From Alphaproteobacteria bacterium (GTDB lineage Bacteria; Pseudomonadota; Alphaproteobacteria; Paracaedibacterales; CAIULA01): a stretch of DNA of 64,000 nt. The stretch is taken from positions 1 through 64,000 of the forward strand of contig JAPLOP010000009.1 in NCBI GenBank assembly GCA_026400645.1, read 5' to 3'. The position numbers and the translations under genes were made by a program. Position 1 is the stretch's first letter, and each line of letters opens with the position of its first letter. Positions 43,243-52,791 of this stretch are shown in pieces. The notes beneath the pieces are model-generated. The model saw nothing but the letters and a program-made list of their open reading frames with translations. It searched no databases and was not told the origin of the DNA.

Positions 43243-44553
43243 CTATACCGCTACATCCAAGCCGACATACTCCTTTAGTTTGTTTCGCAGTGTCCGAATG
43301 GAAATCCCCAGGATTGTGGCGGCATGGGTGCGATTGCCATAACAGTGATCAAGGGTCCCTAGGATCAGTTCTTTTTCGACATCAGACATGGATCGTCCTA
43401 CAAATGGATTGGCTGGCACAGGTGGGGTAGCATCGTTCTGCTCATTTTCTGCCACTGATAATCCAAACAAATCCTCCACCTCGATCACGCCTGACGAACA
43501 TAATAAAACGGCGCGATGGATCGTGTTTTCCAATTCCCTGACGTTGCCTTGCCATGGGTTTTTCTGCAATGCGGCCATCGCTGGATCAGACAAAGTCAGA
43601 ACGGGCACATTGTTAAATTCAGAATATTTTTTACAAAAGTATTGGGCCAGGGGAATAATATCCGATGGTCGTTCGGCCAGCGACGGCAAATGTACATTAA
43701 TGACATTCAGTCGGAAATAAAGATCTTCGCGAAAATCCCCCCTTTTTGCTGCTTGCAATAAGTCACGGTTGGATGTTGCAATGATTCTGATATTCACCTT
43801 GATCGGTTGTGTTCCGCCGACCCTGTCGATAATTTTTTCTTGAATGGCCCGTAAAAGCTTGGCCTGCAACCTTGGGTGCATTTCACTGATTTCATCCAGC
43901 AATAATGTCCCGCCATCGGCTTCTTCAAATTTACCAATGCGCCGCGCAACGGCCCCGGTGAAAGCGCCCTTTTCATGACCGAAAAGCTCTGATTCCAATA
44001 AATTATCGGGGATAGCAGCACAGTTAAGGGACACAAATGGTTTATCGGCACGTCTGGATTTATTGTGGATATATGTCGCCATGACTTCTTTGCCGGTTCC
44101 GGATTCGCCTGTGATCAGTATGTTTGCTTCGCTTGGGGCAACCTTATCCGCCAGACGCAGCAAATTCGCCATCTTGGGGTCGTGACAAATGACGGCCGAC
44201 TCAGGTTGGGCAAACGCGCCAATCACGGCGGCAATTAATTCGGGATCCGGTGGCAGGGATAAATATTCTTTTGCGCCTGCTCTGATGGCTCCGGCTGCTT
44301 CTTTAGCGTCACAGGAAATTCCACAGGCAACGACGGGCACGAAAATCCGTTCTTTTTCAAGGCTTTTAACAAGCTGTTCCACTCCCAGTTTCAAATCGAT
44401 CAAGATAAGGTCGGAACCTTTTCCGGATCGAAGTGTTTCAAGGGCTTCTAGAACCGTTAACGTTTGAGTAACCTTGGCACCCTTATTCAGGGCAATTTTC
44501 GCAGCCGTTGTTACATGCCCCTCAAGGGATCCCACAATCAGTACGCGCATCAT
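43243..44553 (-). CDS. flbD: Sigma-54-dependent flagellar regulator, FlbD/NtrC-like
   Basis: A 436-residue activator. The receiver-like domain (~1-115) is degenerate: the usual acidic pair after the first strand is absent (LIVGSLE) and the conserved Lys is missing (AKEYLSLPP), while one Asp remains (LILIDLK). The AAA+ domain (~125-350) has GESGTGKEV and the sigma-54 loop EKGAFTGAVA. The C-terminal Fis-type HTH (~395-432) reads ATILGISIRTLRNKLKEY. FlbD of Caulobacter is also atypical and depends on FliX. Its position in the flagellar operon supports this. Confidence 0.88.
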   Translation of the reverse strand: MMRVLIVGSLEGHVTTAAKIALNKGAKVTQTLTVLEALETLRSGKGSDLILIDLKLGVEQLVKSLEKERIFVPVVACGISCDAKEAAGAIRAGAKEYLSLPPDPELIAAVIGAFAQPESAVICHDPKMANLLRLADKVAPSEANILITGESGTGKEVMATYIHNKSRRADKPFVSLNCAAIPDNLLESELFGHEKGAFTGAVARRIGKFEEADGGTLLLDEISEMHPRLQAKLLRAIQEKIIDRVGGTQPIKVNIRIIATSNRDLLQAAKRGDFREDLYFRLNVINVHLPSLAERPSDIIPLAQYFCKKYSEFNNVPVLTLSDPAMAALQKNPWQGNVRELENTIHRAVLLCSSGVIEVEDLFGLSVAENEQNDATPPVPANPFVGRSMSDVEKELILGTLDHCYGNRTHAATILGISIRTLRNKLKEYVGLDVAV

Positions 44554-44577
44554 ATTTCCATCCTTTTGGGTAATTTT

Positions 44578-44943
44578 TTAACTGTGATCTGACTTGATAA
44601 TTTCGGTCAATGTAACGCCAAGCTTTTCATTCACCACGACAACTTCCCCGCGCGCGACAAGACGGTTATTCACATAAATATCGATGGCTTCGCCAACATG
44701 ACGATCCAATTCGATAACGGCCCCTCGGCTAAGTTTCAACAACTGTTTCACCGGCATTGTTGCTTTTCCTAATACGGCAGAGATCTGAATTTGAACATCA
44801 TAAATGGCCTCTAATGCTTCTGGTGTGTGCCCCTTGGTTAGGGGAAAATCAGCCGCAAAATTAATACCTGAAATGTCTTCCCCAGACTTTTGTTCTGGGG
44901 TTTCTTCGGCATTATCAGGAGTCGTTAATTCTTGATCGTCCAT
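44578..44943 (-). CDS. fliN: Flagellar motor switch protein FliN
   Basis: A 121-residue C-ring protein. An acidic N-terminus (~1-40) precedes the SpoA/FliN domain (~48-118): VQISAVLGKATMPVKQLLKL, GAVIELDRHVGEAIDIYVNN, LVARGEVVVVNEKLGVTLTE. It lies 42 bases after fliH and 24 before the regulator gene. Confidence 0.93.
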   Translation of the reverse strand: MDDQELTTPDNAEETPEQKSGEDISGINFAADFPLTKGHTPEALEAIYDVQIQISAVLGKATMPVKQLLKLSRGAVIELDRHVGEAIDIYVNNRLVARGEVVVVNEKLGVTLTEIIKSDHS

Positions 44944-44985
44944 TACTGTTTATTCCTTAAAACGTATACCTGTTAAAATGTGTAC

Positions 44986-45651
44986 CTAGAACGTATATTT
45001 GGCTAATACTTCTTCTATTTGATCTATAATGATTTCCTGGTTCCATGTTGCACCTCCGCCTTTCCACGCAATTTCGCAGGCATTGGGCTTGATGGCGGTC
45101 TCGAACCCAAAATCAATGATAACATCGCTTTTTGCGAACGTATCTTTTAAATGAGCAACGATATCATCACCATGACATGGATTGATCGTTATTGATAATT
45201 TTTGCTCACCAATGACTGTGGATAAAATGGATTGGATTTTGTCTTCTAATTCTTTTAGGTGATGATCAGTAGCCACGGCTGAAAAAATCTTTTTATAAAT
45301 AGCGCGCGAAAGCCCAAGAACCTTTTCAATTAATTTTGCATCTTGTGATTGTTGATTTTCGGTAAGTATTCTGAGGCCGTCATGGAGATTGATCAACAAA
45401 TCATGTTCTTGGCGGTGTTTATTGGATATTGCCTGAAGCTCCCCTTGGATAAAGCCTTCCTCCATTCCCCGAGAAAGACCTTTATTATACGCATTTTCTG
45501 TGTGGGCATTCAGCTCTTCTTCGGTATAGGTTTTGGCGTCTTCTGTTTGATCTGGCTCCTCTATCTCGACAAGTTCTATTGGGATATCACTCAAGAAAAT
45601 GGGCATACTATCAAGTTCTGGAAATATAAATTTTGTGTAAGTCATGATCAA
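44986..45651 (-). CDS. fliH: FliH-like flagellar export regulator
   Basis: A 221-residue protein between fliG and fliN, where FliH (FlbE in Caulobacter) is expected. A glycine-spaced helix GLSRGMEEGFIQGELQAI (~58-75) is typical of the FliH GxxxG region. The C-terminal domain resembles FliH/YscL (LSITINPCHGDD; CEIAWKGGGATW). FliH controls the FliI export ATPase. It overlaps or abuts fliG. Sequence conservation is low, so the name rests partly on context. Confidence 0.75.
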   Translation of the reverse strand: MIMTYTKFIFPELDSMPIFLSDIPIELVEIEEPDQTEDAKTYTEEELNAHTENAYNKGLSRGMEEGFIQGELQAISNKHRQEHDLLINLHDGLRILTENQQSQDAKLIEKVLGLSRAIYKKIFSAVATDHHLKELEDKIQSILSTVIGEQKLSITINPCHGDDIVAHLKDTFAKSDVIIDFGFETAIKPNACEIAWKGGGATWNQEIIIDQIEEVLAKYTF

Positions 45652-46692
45652 TTATCCAATTAATTTAGTTTTGCTATCGCGCGGATCAATCAACATAATG
45701 GTTTCGTTGGCTGCCAAATCTTTGGTAATCATCACGATGTAACTTTGCGCCTCCTCGACATCGCGAACACGGACAGGGCCCATTTGACTGATATCATCGG
45801 CAAGCAATTTTCGGGCACGTTCTGACATATTTCGATAAAATAATTCTCGCTGATTTTCCACAAGGCCTTTCATGGCTATGGCCAGCTTCCTCTTGTCCAC
45901 ATTACTAAGTAAGACACGAACCGCGACGCTATCAAGCTTCATTACATCATCAAATGTAAACAGGAGGGCTTTGATATGTTCTGATGCGCCTAGGTCTAGT
46001 TTTTCTATGCCCTCAAGTAATCGTTTTTCTGTTCCACGATCCAGATGGTTAAATATTTCAGCTACAGATTCATAATTGTTTCGCCCGGATGAACGAACAA
46101 GGTTTTGCATGAAATCTTGCTGGAGAACTTCCTCCAGCTCCTTTAGAAATTCCTTGTGGACCGTTCCCATTTTAAGCAAACGATAACAAACCTCGCATGA
46201 TAATTCTTCCGGAAGCAAATCTAATACTTTTGCCGCATTGGTTGGCTTTATTTTTGACAGTATAACAGCAACCGTTTGCGGGTATTCGCCCTTTAAATAG
46301 TTTGCCAAAACCTCTTCGTTCACGTTCGCCAGCTTGTCCCACAAAGTTCGACCCGATGGCCCGCGGACTTCGTCCATAATCATATCGGCTTTTTCTTGGC
46401 CTAACGATTCAAGCAAAAGCTTTTCTGTGTTCTCGAGCGATCCAATCAATGTATCGGCGCTTGGCATTTCTTCGATGAACCCAAGATAAACCTCCTCTAC
46501 ATTGCCGCCCTTTACCTTTCCAAGTGTAATCATGGCTTGGGAGATTTGCCGGATCTCTTCTGTGGACATAAGCTTGAAAAGCGCAGAGGCTCTCTCGTGC
46601 GACAAGGACAGCACAATAATGGCTGCCCTTTCTGTGCCACTAAAGCTTCCTTTTTTTTCTGGTGAGGGCTCTTTTTTTTGTAGTTTTGCCAT
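45652..46692 (-). CDS. fliG: Flagellar motor switch protein FliG
   Basis: A 346-residue C-ring/torque protein. Known segments: RAAIIVLSLSHERASALFKL (~22-41), EYPQTVAVILSKIKP (~135-149), VRVLLSNVDKRKLAIAMKGL (~268-287) and MSERARKLLADDISQMGPVR (~300-319). The charged torque helix in the C-terminal domain is recognisable. It is the second gene of the operon after fliF. Confidence 0.95.
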   Translation of the reverse strand: MAKLQKKEPSPEKKGSFSGTERAAIIVLSLSHERASALFKLMSTEEIRQISQAMITLGKVKGGNVEEVYLGFIEEMPSADTLIGSLENTEKLLLESLGQEKADMIMDEVRGPSGRTLWDKLANVNEEVLANYLKGEYPQTVAVILSKIKPTNAAKVLDLLPEELSCEVCYRLLKMGTVHKEFLKELEEVLQQDFMQNLVRSSGRNNYESVAEIFNHLDRGTEKRLLEGIEKLDLGASEHIKALLFTFDDVMKLDSVAVRVLLSNVDKRKLAIAMKGLVENQRELFYRNMSERARKLLADDISQMGPVRVRDVEEAQSYIVMITKDLAANETIMLIDPRDSKTKLIG

Positions 46693-46720
46693 TCTTTAAC
46701 TTTCTGTTTGTCTCTCAGTC

Positions 46721-48343
46721 TTATGTATCGGAATTCATCCAGCTCCGAAAAATTGCAACGGTTTCTTCTGGATGGTTATCAATAATTTCACCAATTTTTT
46801 TCGTTATCGATGCTTTGACACGATCGTCTATTTCTTGCACATCAACCCCAGGACGGGTTTCTTTTTTGACAGGGGTTGGATAGGTTTGTAAGGAATCTTG
46901 TGTTGGGTTTTCATCAAAATAATGAAGCGCGCCCGCGGGTCCTGCAGCAACAAGGGTATGTTGATTGGATAAATTCAATAGTACGGGGCGAATAACGCCG
47001 AACAAAAGGGCCAATGCCAAGGATCCAACAATGGCCCAAACGGCAATATGCGAAACATTGAGCCCCCTGTACCATTTTGATTCCTCTAGCAACCGTTCCT
47101 CCTCTGGCTCTACAAAGCGAATATTAACGATCTTAACCGTATCACCGCGATCTTCTTTAAAGCCAACGGCTGTTTTGATCAGGGTGGTTAGTTGTTCTAT
47201 TTCCTCATTGGATCTTGGGCTATAGCTGGATTTCCCTTTTTCATCCTTACTGTAATTTCCATCCACAAGAACCGCAACGGAAAGCCGTTTTATGCCGCCC
47301 GTTTCTTTGACGTGCGTTTTGGTTGTGCTTGATATTTCATAGGTAATATTTTCTTCTGATCGATTTGTTTGATTGCGATTCTGGGATCCGGCCCCCGCCG
47401 CCGCATTCTCAGGCAAAGCATTTTGTAACGATACCGTATCCTGTGAAGGTGTTTCATTACTGTTGCTGCCATCCTCTGTTGTGGTGGATGATCGTGCGAC
47501 TTGCCCGTCTGGATTAAATTCAACACTTGTTGAGGTGACCTTGTCAAAATCCATATCGGCGCTAATTTCAGCCCGTGCCTTTCCGGGGCCAATGGCTTTT
47601 TCCAATAACGATTCTACCGTTCGCACAAGTTTGTCTTCGTACCCCTGTCGAATATCTTGTTGAACGCCAAACCCATCGCCGGCGCCGCTAACATCGACAC
47701 CGCGGGCCAAAAGATTCCCACGATCATCAACAATTGAAATTTTGTCCAGGGTTAAATTTGGAACTGCAGAGGCCACAAGATGCTGAATCGATTGTACCTG
47801 CGTTGCTGAAAGGCGCGCTGTTCCCCGCATTTTCAATACAATGGATGCGGCAGCCGTTTGTTTTTCTTGGGCGAATAATTCACGTTTGGGGATGGCCAAA
47901 TGGACCCGGGCTGATTGAACGCCTTGTATTGTTCGAATGGATTTAGAGATTTCGCCCTCCAAGGCCCTGGCATGATTGATGTCCAAAATGGCCGATGTGC
48001 TACCTAATAAATCATTTTTGTCAAACAATTCATATCCAATGGATCCACCGGCTGGTAATCCATCCTGGGCTAATTCCATGCGCAATCGGGCCACCTGATC
48101 GGATGGCACCAATATTTGATTGTCTTCGTTTCTAACCTCTGTTGGGACACCAAGGGCTTTAAGTCGTTCCAAGATACGCGCGCCATCGGACGATTCCAAT
48201 TGGGTAAACAAGGGTGACATTTCAATGGATGACGCCCTAACCATCAAATAAACAAAGAACATCAAGGATGCAAAAATTGTACCAGCGATAATCGCTAGTT
48301 TTGTTCCCCCAAGATTCTTTAGGATTTGAGTCAGGTTTTCCAA
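46721..48343 (-). CDS. fliF: Flagellar MS-ring protein FliF
   Basis: A 540-residue inner-membrane ring protein. TM1 lies at ~17-35. Ring-building motifs include LGVPTEVR (~65), RMELAQDGLPAGGSIGYELF (~86-105) and ARALEGEISKSIRTIQGVQ (~123-141). Asn/Gln/Ser-rich linker at ~290-335. TM2 at ~440-460. The C-terminal tail DNHPEETVAIFRSWM binds FliG. It is shorter than some enterobacterial FliFs but has all domains. First gene of the operon. Confidence 0.95.
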   Translation of the reverse strand: MENLTQILKNLGGTKLAIIAGTIFASLMFFVYLMVRASSIEMSPLFTQLESSDGARILERLKALGVPTEVRNEDNQILVPSDQVARLRMELAQDGLPAGGSIGYELFDKNDLLGSTSAILDINHARALEGEISKSIRTIQGVQSARVHLAIPKRELFAQEKQTAAASIVLKMRGTARLSATQVQSIQHLVASAVPNLTLDKISIVDDRGNLLARGVDVSGAGDGFGVQQDIRQGYEDKLVRTVESLLEKAIGPGKARAEISADMDFDKVTSTSVEFNPDGQVARSSTTTEDGSNSNETPSQDTVSLQNALPENAAAGAGSQNRNQTNRSEENITYEISSTTKTHVKETGGIKRLSVAVLVDGNYSKDEKGKSSYSPRSNEEIEQLTTLIKTAVGFKEDRGDTVKIVNIRFVEPEEERLLEESKWYRGLNVSHIAVWAIVGSLALALLFGVIRPVLLNLSNQHTLVAAGPAGALHYFDENPTQDSLQTYPTPVKKETRPGVDVQEIDDRVKASITKKIGEIIDNHPEETVAIFRSWMNSDT

Positions 48344-48397
48344 CGGTTTAAATCACACTAAATTGTTCGACTTACCTTAACCTTAAAGCTGAACCTA

Positions 48398-48412
48398 TGA
48401 AGAAATCGTTAA
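48398..48412 (-). promoter_or_regulatory. Possible CtrA-binding site upstream of fliF
   Basis: On the minus strand TTAACGATTTCTTCA matches the CtrA pattern TTAA-N7-TTAA at seven of eight positions. It lies 55 bases before the fliF start. CtrA control of early flagellar operons is established in Caulobacter. Chance is not excluded in this AT-rich stretch. Confidence 0.3.
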
Positions 48413-48542
48413 CGATAGGAATTTTTTGCCTACAATTTTAGGGGATAAACGACAAGCCACAAAATTTGGATAAATTATTAATAATTTTTTAACACTATTT
48501 CTTTAGATTGGAAAGTAGACTCGTCAATCCGAAAAAGGCACA

Positions 48543-50732
48543 ATGTTCAAAAAATTCCAATTTAAGCGCACTATTTATGCAGCCCTTATATTGGGAACGG
48601 TACCCTATTTTATCGTGATATCGTTGTTCATTGTATCGTTTAACCATAATTTTTATGATTCCCTTGTTATAAGTCAAACACAGGATCATATTCAGCTTTT
48701 ATCAAAAACACTTAATAAGAAAATAAAATATATATTAAGCAATGCTGAAACACTTGTTAACATCTATATTCCTTTGCTGGAGAAATTGGATAGTGAAACC
48801 GGGGTACCCGATAACGCACTGACACTGTCTTTGCTTGCCTCTGCACATGGGCATCCCCAGATAGCATCCATTTATTATGGTATGCAAAATGGATATTTCT
48901 TGGAAGTTGCAAGCCTAAGATTGATAAAGGATTCCTCTGTATTTAAGGGTTTGGGCGGTGCAGTTCCCGATCATTCAGAAAGTTTTGTCCTGGAAATTTC
49001 CCATTTAGGTCAAAATTCCGCAGAACAGGTAGACGAGAAATGGCGTTTTCTGAAGTCAGATAATACATTCACGGTGCCTGTTGCTGCACACAAAACATCT
49101 TACGACCACCGAAGCAGGGATTGGTATAGTAAAGCCCTCAAAACACCCGATCTATTCTGGACTGATGTCTATGTTTTTGCGTCAGCCCCTAAAGAAGTTG
49201 GTCTTTCGGTTGTTAAGATTGTTTCCGATTCAACTAAAAATACCAAGGGTGTCTTTGGGATTGATGTGACCCTAAGCAGCCTTTCATCCCTTTTATCCAC
49301 CGCAAAGATGAGTCCAGGGGCAAAAACATACATCATTGACAGCCAAGATCGGATTATTGCCAGTTCATGCGATGTATCCAATATTGCGCCCTCGGATGGC
49401 CATTACCAATTACCTAACATTAATAATTCGCAAGAATATCCATTGAAAGAAGCCTACCTGCTCTATAAAGCAAAAGAAACAAAAGAAGAGGTCGTTTTCT
49501 TTAGTCATCAAAATATTTCCTATATTTCTGTATTTGACGATGTCCCGAAAAATCTTGGTAATGGAAATAAATGGCAAATAGTTTCAATTGTCCCGCTTGA
49601 TGATTTCACAGCAGAGATAACCAATAGGCACTATCATATGTGCTGTCTGTTGTTTTTTATCATTCTGGTAAGGTTGGTTTTCTCCTATCGTTTGGCTAGG
49701 CGAATTTCTGGCCCCATTATGCAACTCTCCGATGAAGCGAATAAAATCAAAGATCTAAAATTTGATGTCAAAAATCCGGTCGAATCCAAAATTATTGAAA
49801 TTCAGGCATTGTCTGATGCGATTGGCGCCATGAGAACAAGCATTCAGGCATTCTCGTATTACGTTCCGCGAACTCTTGTTAAGAAACTTTTAAATCAAAA
49901 GCATGCCATTCATGTTGGTGGCAAAGAAAAAGAAGTGACGCTTTTCTTTTCCGATATTGTTGGATTTACAACAGTTTCTGAAAATGTTCCGGCAGAAAAA
50001 TTAGTTCTTCAGTTGTCAGCCTATTTCGAGGAGCTTGAAAAAATTATCACTAAAAATGATGGGACGATTGATAAGTATATCGGGGATTCCATTATGGCAT
50101 TTTGGGGAGCGCCCATCCCCGATCGGAATCATGACTTTAATGCATGTCAATCAGCTGTTTTGTGTTGTGGCCGCCTTGAGGCATTGAACAAAGCCTGGGA
50201 GGCCGAAGGAAAGCCTGTCTTTAAAACGCGGATTGGCATCCATACGGGGGAGGTTATTATCGGAAATATTGGATCCTCCGAACGTATGAATTACACGGCG
50301 ATCGGGGACAGCGTGAATTTGTGTTCGCGTTTAGAGGGGCTCAATAAACTCTATGGGACAAACATCATTATTAGCGGCAGTGTTTTTGACAAGGTCGGGG
50401 ATCAATTTTTCACACGTATTTTGGATAAAGTTGCCGTCAAGGGAAAATCGAAATCCATCAAGATCTATGAATTATTGGGCCAAAAAAACGATGACCCCGC
50501 AGCTATTATCCCAACAGAACAAACCCAGGAATTTGTAAGGTTGTTTGAAAAAGCTTACACTTTGTATGTGACCAGACAATGGAGGGAGGCCTTAAATGAA
50601 TTTATGGATATTGACAAAAATATACGCCCCGGTGATTTGTCCGTTAGTCTTTACATAGGGCGGTGCATTGAATGTATCCAAGATCCGCCACCACCCGATT
50701 GGGATGGAAGCAACCATATTATAGAAAAATAA
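48543..50732 (+). CDS. Membrane adenylate cyclase with dCache-like sensor
   Basis: A 729-residue class III nucleotide cyclase. TM1 (~13-36), an extracytoplasmic sensor domain (~40-355) with DHRSRDWYSKAL (~184), TM2 (~363-385) and a HAMP-like linker (~385-440). The catalytic domain (~465-650) has metal Asp in FFSDIVGFTT (~474) and GDSIMAFWGAP (~520), and MNYTAIGDSVNLCSRLEGL (~585-603). It likely makes cAMP in response to a periplasmic ligand. Substrate is inferred from family. Divergent from fliF. Confidence 0.92.
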   Translation: MFKKFQFKRTIYAALILGTVPYFIVISLFIVSFNHNFYDSLVISQTQDHIQLLSKTLNKKIKYILSNAETLVNIYIPLLEKLDSETGVPDNALTLSLLASAHGHPQIASIYYGMQNGYFLEVASLRLIKDSSVFKGLGGAVPDHSESFVLEISHLGQNSAEQVDEKWRFLKSDNTFTVPVAAHKTSYDHRSRDWYSKALKTPDLFWTDVYVFASAPKEVGLSVVKIVSDSTKNTKGVFGIDVTLSSLSSLLSTAKMSPGAKTYIIDSQDRIIASSCDVSNIAPSDGHYQLPNINNSQEYPLKEAYLLYKAKETKEEVVFFSHQNISYISVFDDVPKNLGNGNKWQIVSIVPLDDFTAEITNRHYHMCCLLFFIILVRLVFSYRLARRISGPIMQLSDEANKIKDLKFDVKNPVESKIIEIQALSDAIGAMRTSIQAFSYYVPRTLVKKLLNQKHAIHVGGKEKEVTLFFSDIVGFTTVSENVPAEKLVLQLSAYFEELEKIITKNDGTIDKYIGDSIMAFWGAPIPDRNHDFNACQSAVLCCGRLEALNKAWEAEGKPVFKTRIGIHTGEVIIGNIGSSERMNYTAIGDSVNLCSRLEGLNKLYGTNIIISGSVFDKVGDQFFTRILDKVAVKGKSKSIKIYELLGQKNDDPAAIIPTEQTQEFVRLFEKAYTLYVTRQWREALNEFMDIDKNIRPGDLSVSLYIGRCIECIQDPPPPDWDGSNHIIEK

Positions 50733-50754
50733 CATTAATAAAGGAGCATAAATT

Positions 50755-51516
50755 ATGAAACTTAACGGAAAACGCGGCCTGATCATTGGCATCGCGAACA
50801 ACCTTAGTATTGCTTATGGATGCGCAAAGGTGGCCAACGCTGCAGGCGCTGAATTGGCCATAACGTATCTTAATGAAAAGGCAGATCCCCATGTTCGCCC
50901 ATTGGCGGAGGCGCTTTCCGCCAAGATTATTTTACCCTGCAATGTGGAGGAGGAGGGGAGCCTGGAAAGAGTTTTCGAAACTATTACAGAACAATGGGGA
51001 AAGCTTGATTTTCTGATCCATTCCATAGCCTATGCCCCAAAGGCTGACTTGTTGGGGCGCCTTGTCGATTGCAGTAGTGCGGGGTTTAGCGATGCGATGT
51101 TTGTTTCCTGTTATTCGTTTATAAAAATGGCAAAACTCGCCCTGCCATTAATGCAAGACAACGGGGGCAGCTTACTGTGCATGAGCTATTATGGCGCCGA
51201 AAAAGCCATCGCCAATTACAATTTGATGGGGCCCGTAAAATCTGCATTAGAATCGGTTACTCGGTACCTTGCTGTGGAATTGGGCGACTATAACATTCGG
51301 GTTAATGCTTTGTCCCCCGGGCCTATTCACACGCGGGCTGCGTCTGGCCTTAATCAATTTGGCGATTTGCTAAGTCAAACAAAGGCCAAGTCCCCCATTC
51401 AAATGGCAACCATAGAGGATGTCGGGTCTTTTGCCGCCTATTTAATCAGTGACGAAGGGCGGGCAATCACCGGATCCACCCTGCATATCGATTCCGGGTA
51501 TCACATTGTTGGCTAG
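50755..51516 (+). CDS. fabI: Enoyl-ACP reductase FabI
   Basis: A 253-residue SDR enzyme catalysing the last step of fatty-acid elongation. NAD-binding GKRGLIIGIANNLSIAYG (~5-22), HSIAYAP (~90-96), and the catalytic pair Tyr/Lys in YNLMGPVKSALE (~156-167) are present in FabI spacing. A strong AAGGAG precedes the ATG. GT32-like gene follows on the same strand. Confidence 0.95.
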   Translation: MKLNGKRGLIIGIANNLSIAYGCAKVANAAGAELAITYLNEKADPHVRPLAEALSAKIILPCNVEEEGSLERVFETITEQWGKLDFLIHSIAYAPKADLLGRLVDCSSAGFSDAMFVSCYSFIKMAKLALPLMQDNGGSLLCMSYYGAEKAIANYNLMGPVKSALESVTRYLAVELGDYNIRVNALSPGPIHTRAASGLNQFGDLLSQTKAKSPIQMATIEDVGSFAAYLISDEGRAITGSTLHIDSGYHIVG

Positions 51517-51596
51517 GGAATTGCATAAAAACTAAAAAACGAAAGGTTATTTCTGTGCTAAAGAACGAAAAATTCCCTGAATTTAGGGAGCAAGAA

Positions 51597-52763
51597 ATGA
51601 ATTCACCTGTTTCAATGCCTGTCACGCGCGTAAGCTTTGAAAGGGAGGAACATTCCATTTTACCAGGTTTGTCGAATGAGGAGTTTTATCGGTCCTATTT
51701 GGCGGGCTATAAAATGGTACCGGATGTATCCAGTACAGAAATATCCGATCAATTAGAATGCTTAAAGGAGGAGTTTTTTTCTAATCCGAAAAAGCGCAAT
51801 AAAGAATCAGGGGATTTGATAAAATGGGCCCTGGCAGAAAAAGCCGCCCAAGAACAGTTTTTGAAAACTGAATTCAATATGGGCATGGATGAAGCGAATG
51901 CAAAAATGAAAGCTCTGCGGGAAAAAGCGATCAAGCTTTTGCCCCTGCCTGAAACCAGAGACGCTGCAGACCGAATCCCCCATATCACGCACAAGGTTTG
52001 GTTGACAAATCCAACCGATCCTTATGATGTTCCACGAAAAGTGATTAGGGGACTGAAGCAGACCTATTTGAATTTACCTGATTATAAACATTTTTTTTGG
52101 ACCAACTGTCCCGAAAAATTGGCGGGAACGTTTGCCACCCTAAAACGGGCCGGGATAAAGCTAGAGGTTCATCATACGGATGAATTATTGTCAGAACCCG
52201 GCAGACGCGTATTTGATGCTTACATGAATCAAAATTTGTTCGCTTTTGCGTGCGATGTGGTGCGGTTGCAAATCGTACACAAGATTGGTGGGATTTATTC
52301 GGATATTGGGTGGACGCTGCGCAGCAATACATCACGGTTGATTCAGAATTTTGATTACGTGATGCACGGAAATTATTTTCAGGCGCATTTTGCCGCGGTT
52401 TGTCATGCCGTGGTTGCGGCAAATCCGGGGGCCAAGATTTTGGGGTCGATATGTTCAATGCTGGATGACAAAGAACTGCTGTCAAGGCATATGGCGAATG
52501 ACCAACTCTCCCAAAAATTTGCATGCAATACCGAATTGTACCAAACAATTGTCGTGTTAACGTGGCCGTTGGTTATTACGACTTTTTTTGCGGCTTTGTC
52601 TGATCCTGATACGCGATTGCTGCTTTTACTTGATGGTGCGCGTACGTTCAGACACCTTTCTTGTCGGTCATGGAGTCAAAAAGGGAGATTTGGTGCCAAA
52701 ACCTGGGGTGATTGCGATCGGGCGAGAATTTATGCGGATGTTTGGAAGGGAATAACAAATTGA
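51597..52763 (+). CDS. GT32-like glycosyltransferase with sugar-binding DXD-region
   Basis: A 388-residue protein (402 if GTG 51555 is used; ATG 51597 has the better AGGGAG). The Gly_transf_sug region spans ~125-270: HITHKVWLTNP, YKHFFWTNCPEK, FACDVVRLQIVHKIGGIYSDIGW. The usual DXD is DIG here, so the second acid is lacking unless a neighbouring residue substitutes. An N-terminal helical part (~1-120) is unknown. No signal peptide or membrane helix. Relatives modify LPS or host proteins (TcdA/SetA-type); target unknown. Confidence 0.75.
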   Translation: MNSPVSMPVTRVSFEREEHSILPGLSNEEFYRSYLAGYKMVPDVSSTEISDQLECLKEEFFSNPKKRNKESGDLIKWALAEKAAQEQFLKTEFNMGMDEANAKMKALREKAIKLLPLPETRDAADRIPHITHKVWLTNPTDPYDVPRKVIRGLKQTYLNLPDYKHFFWTNCPEKLAGTFATLKRAGIKLEVHHTDELLSEPGRRVFDAYMNQNLFAFACDVVRLQIVHKIGGIYSDIGWTLRSNTSRLIQNFDYVMHGNYFQAHFAAVCHAVVAANPGAKILGSICSMLDDKELLSRHMANDQLSQKFACNTELYQTIVVLTWPLVITTFFAALSDPDTRLLLLLDGARTFRHLSCRSWSQKGRFGAKTWGDCDRARIYADVWKGITN

Positions 52764-52791
52764 TAATAATAAAGACAAGGACATAACAGCT

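Noticed and set aside
48361-48395. TTAACCTTAA considered as a CtrA site
   Set aside because: The half-sites are too close together compared with TTAA-N7-TTAA.
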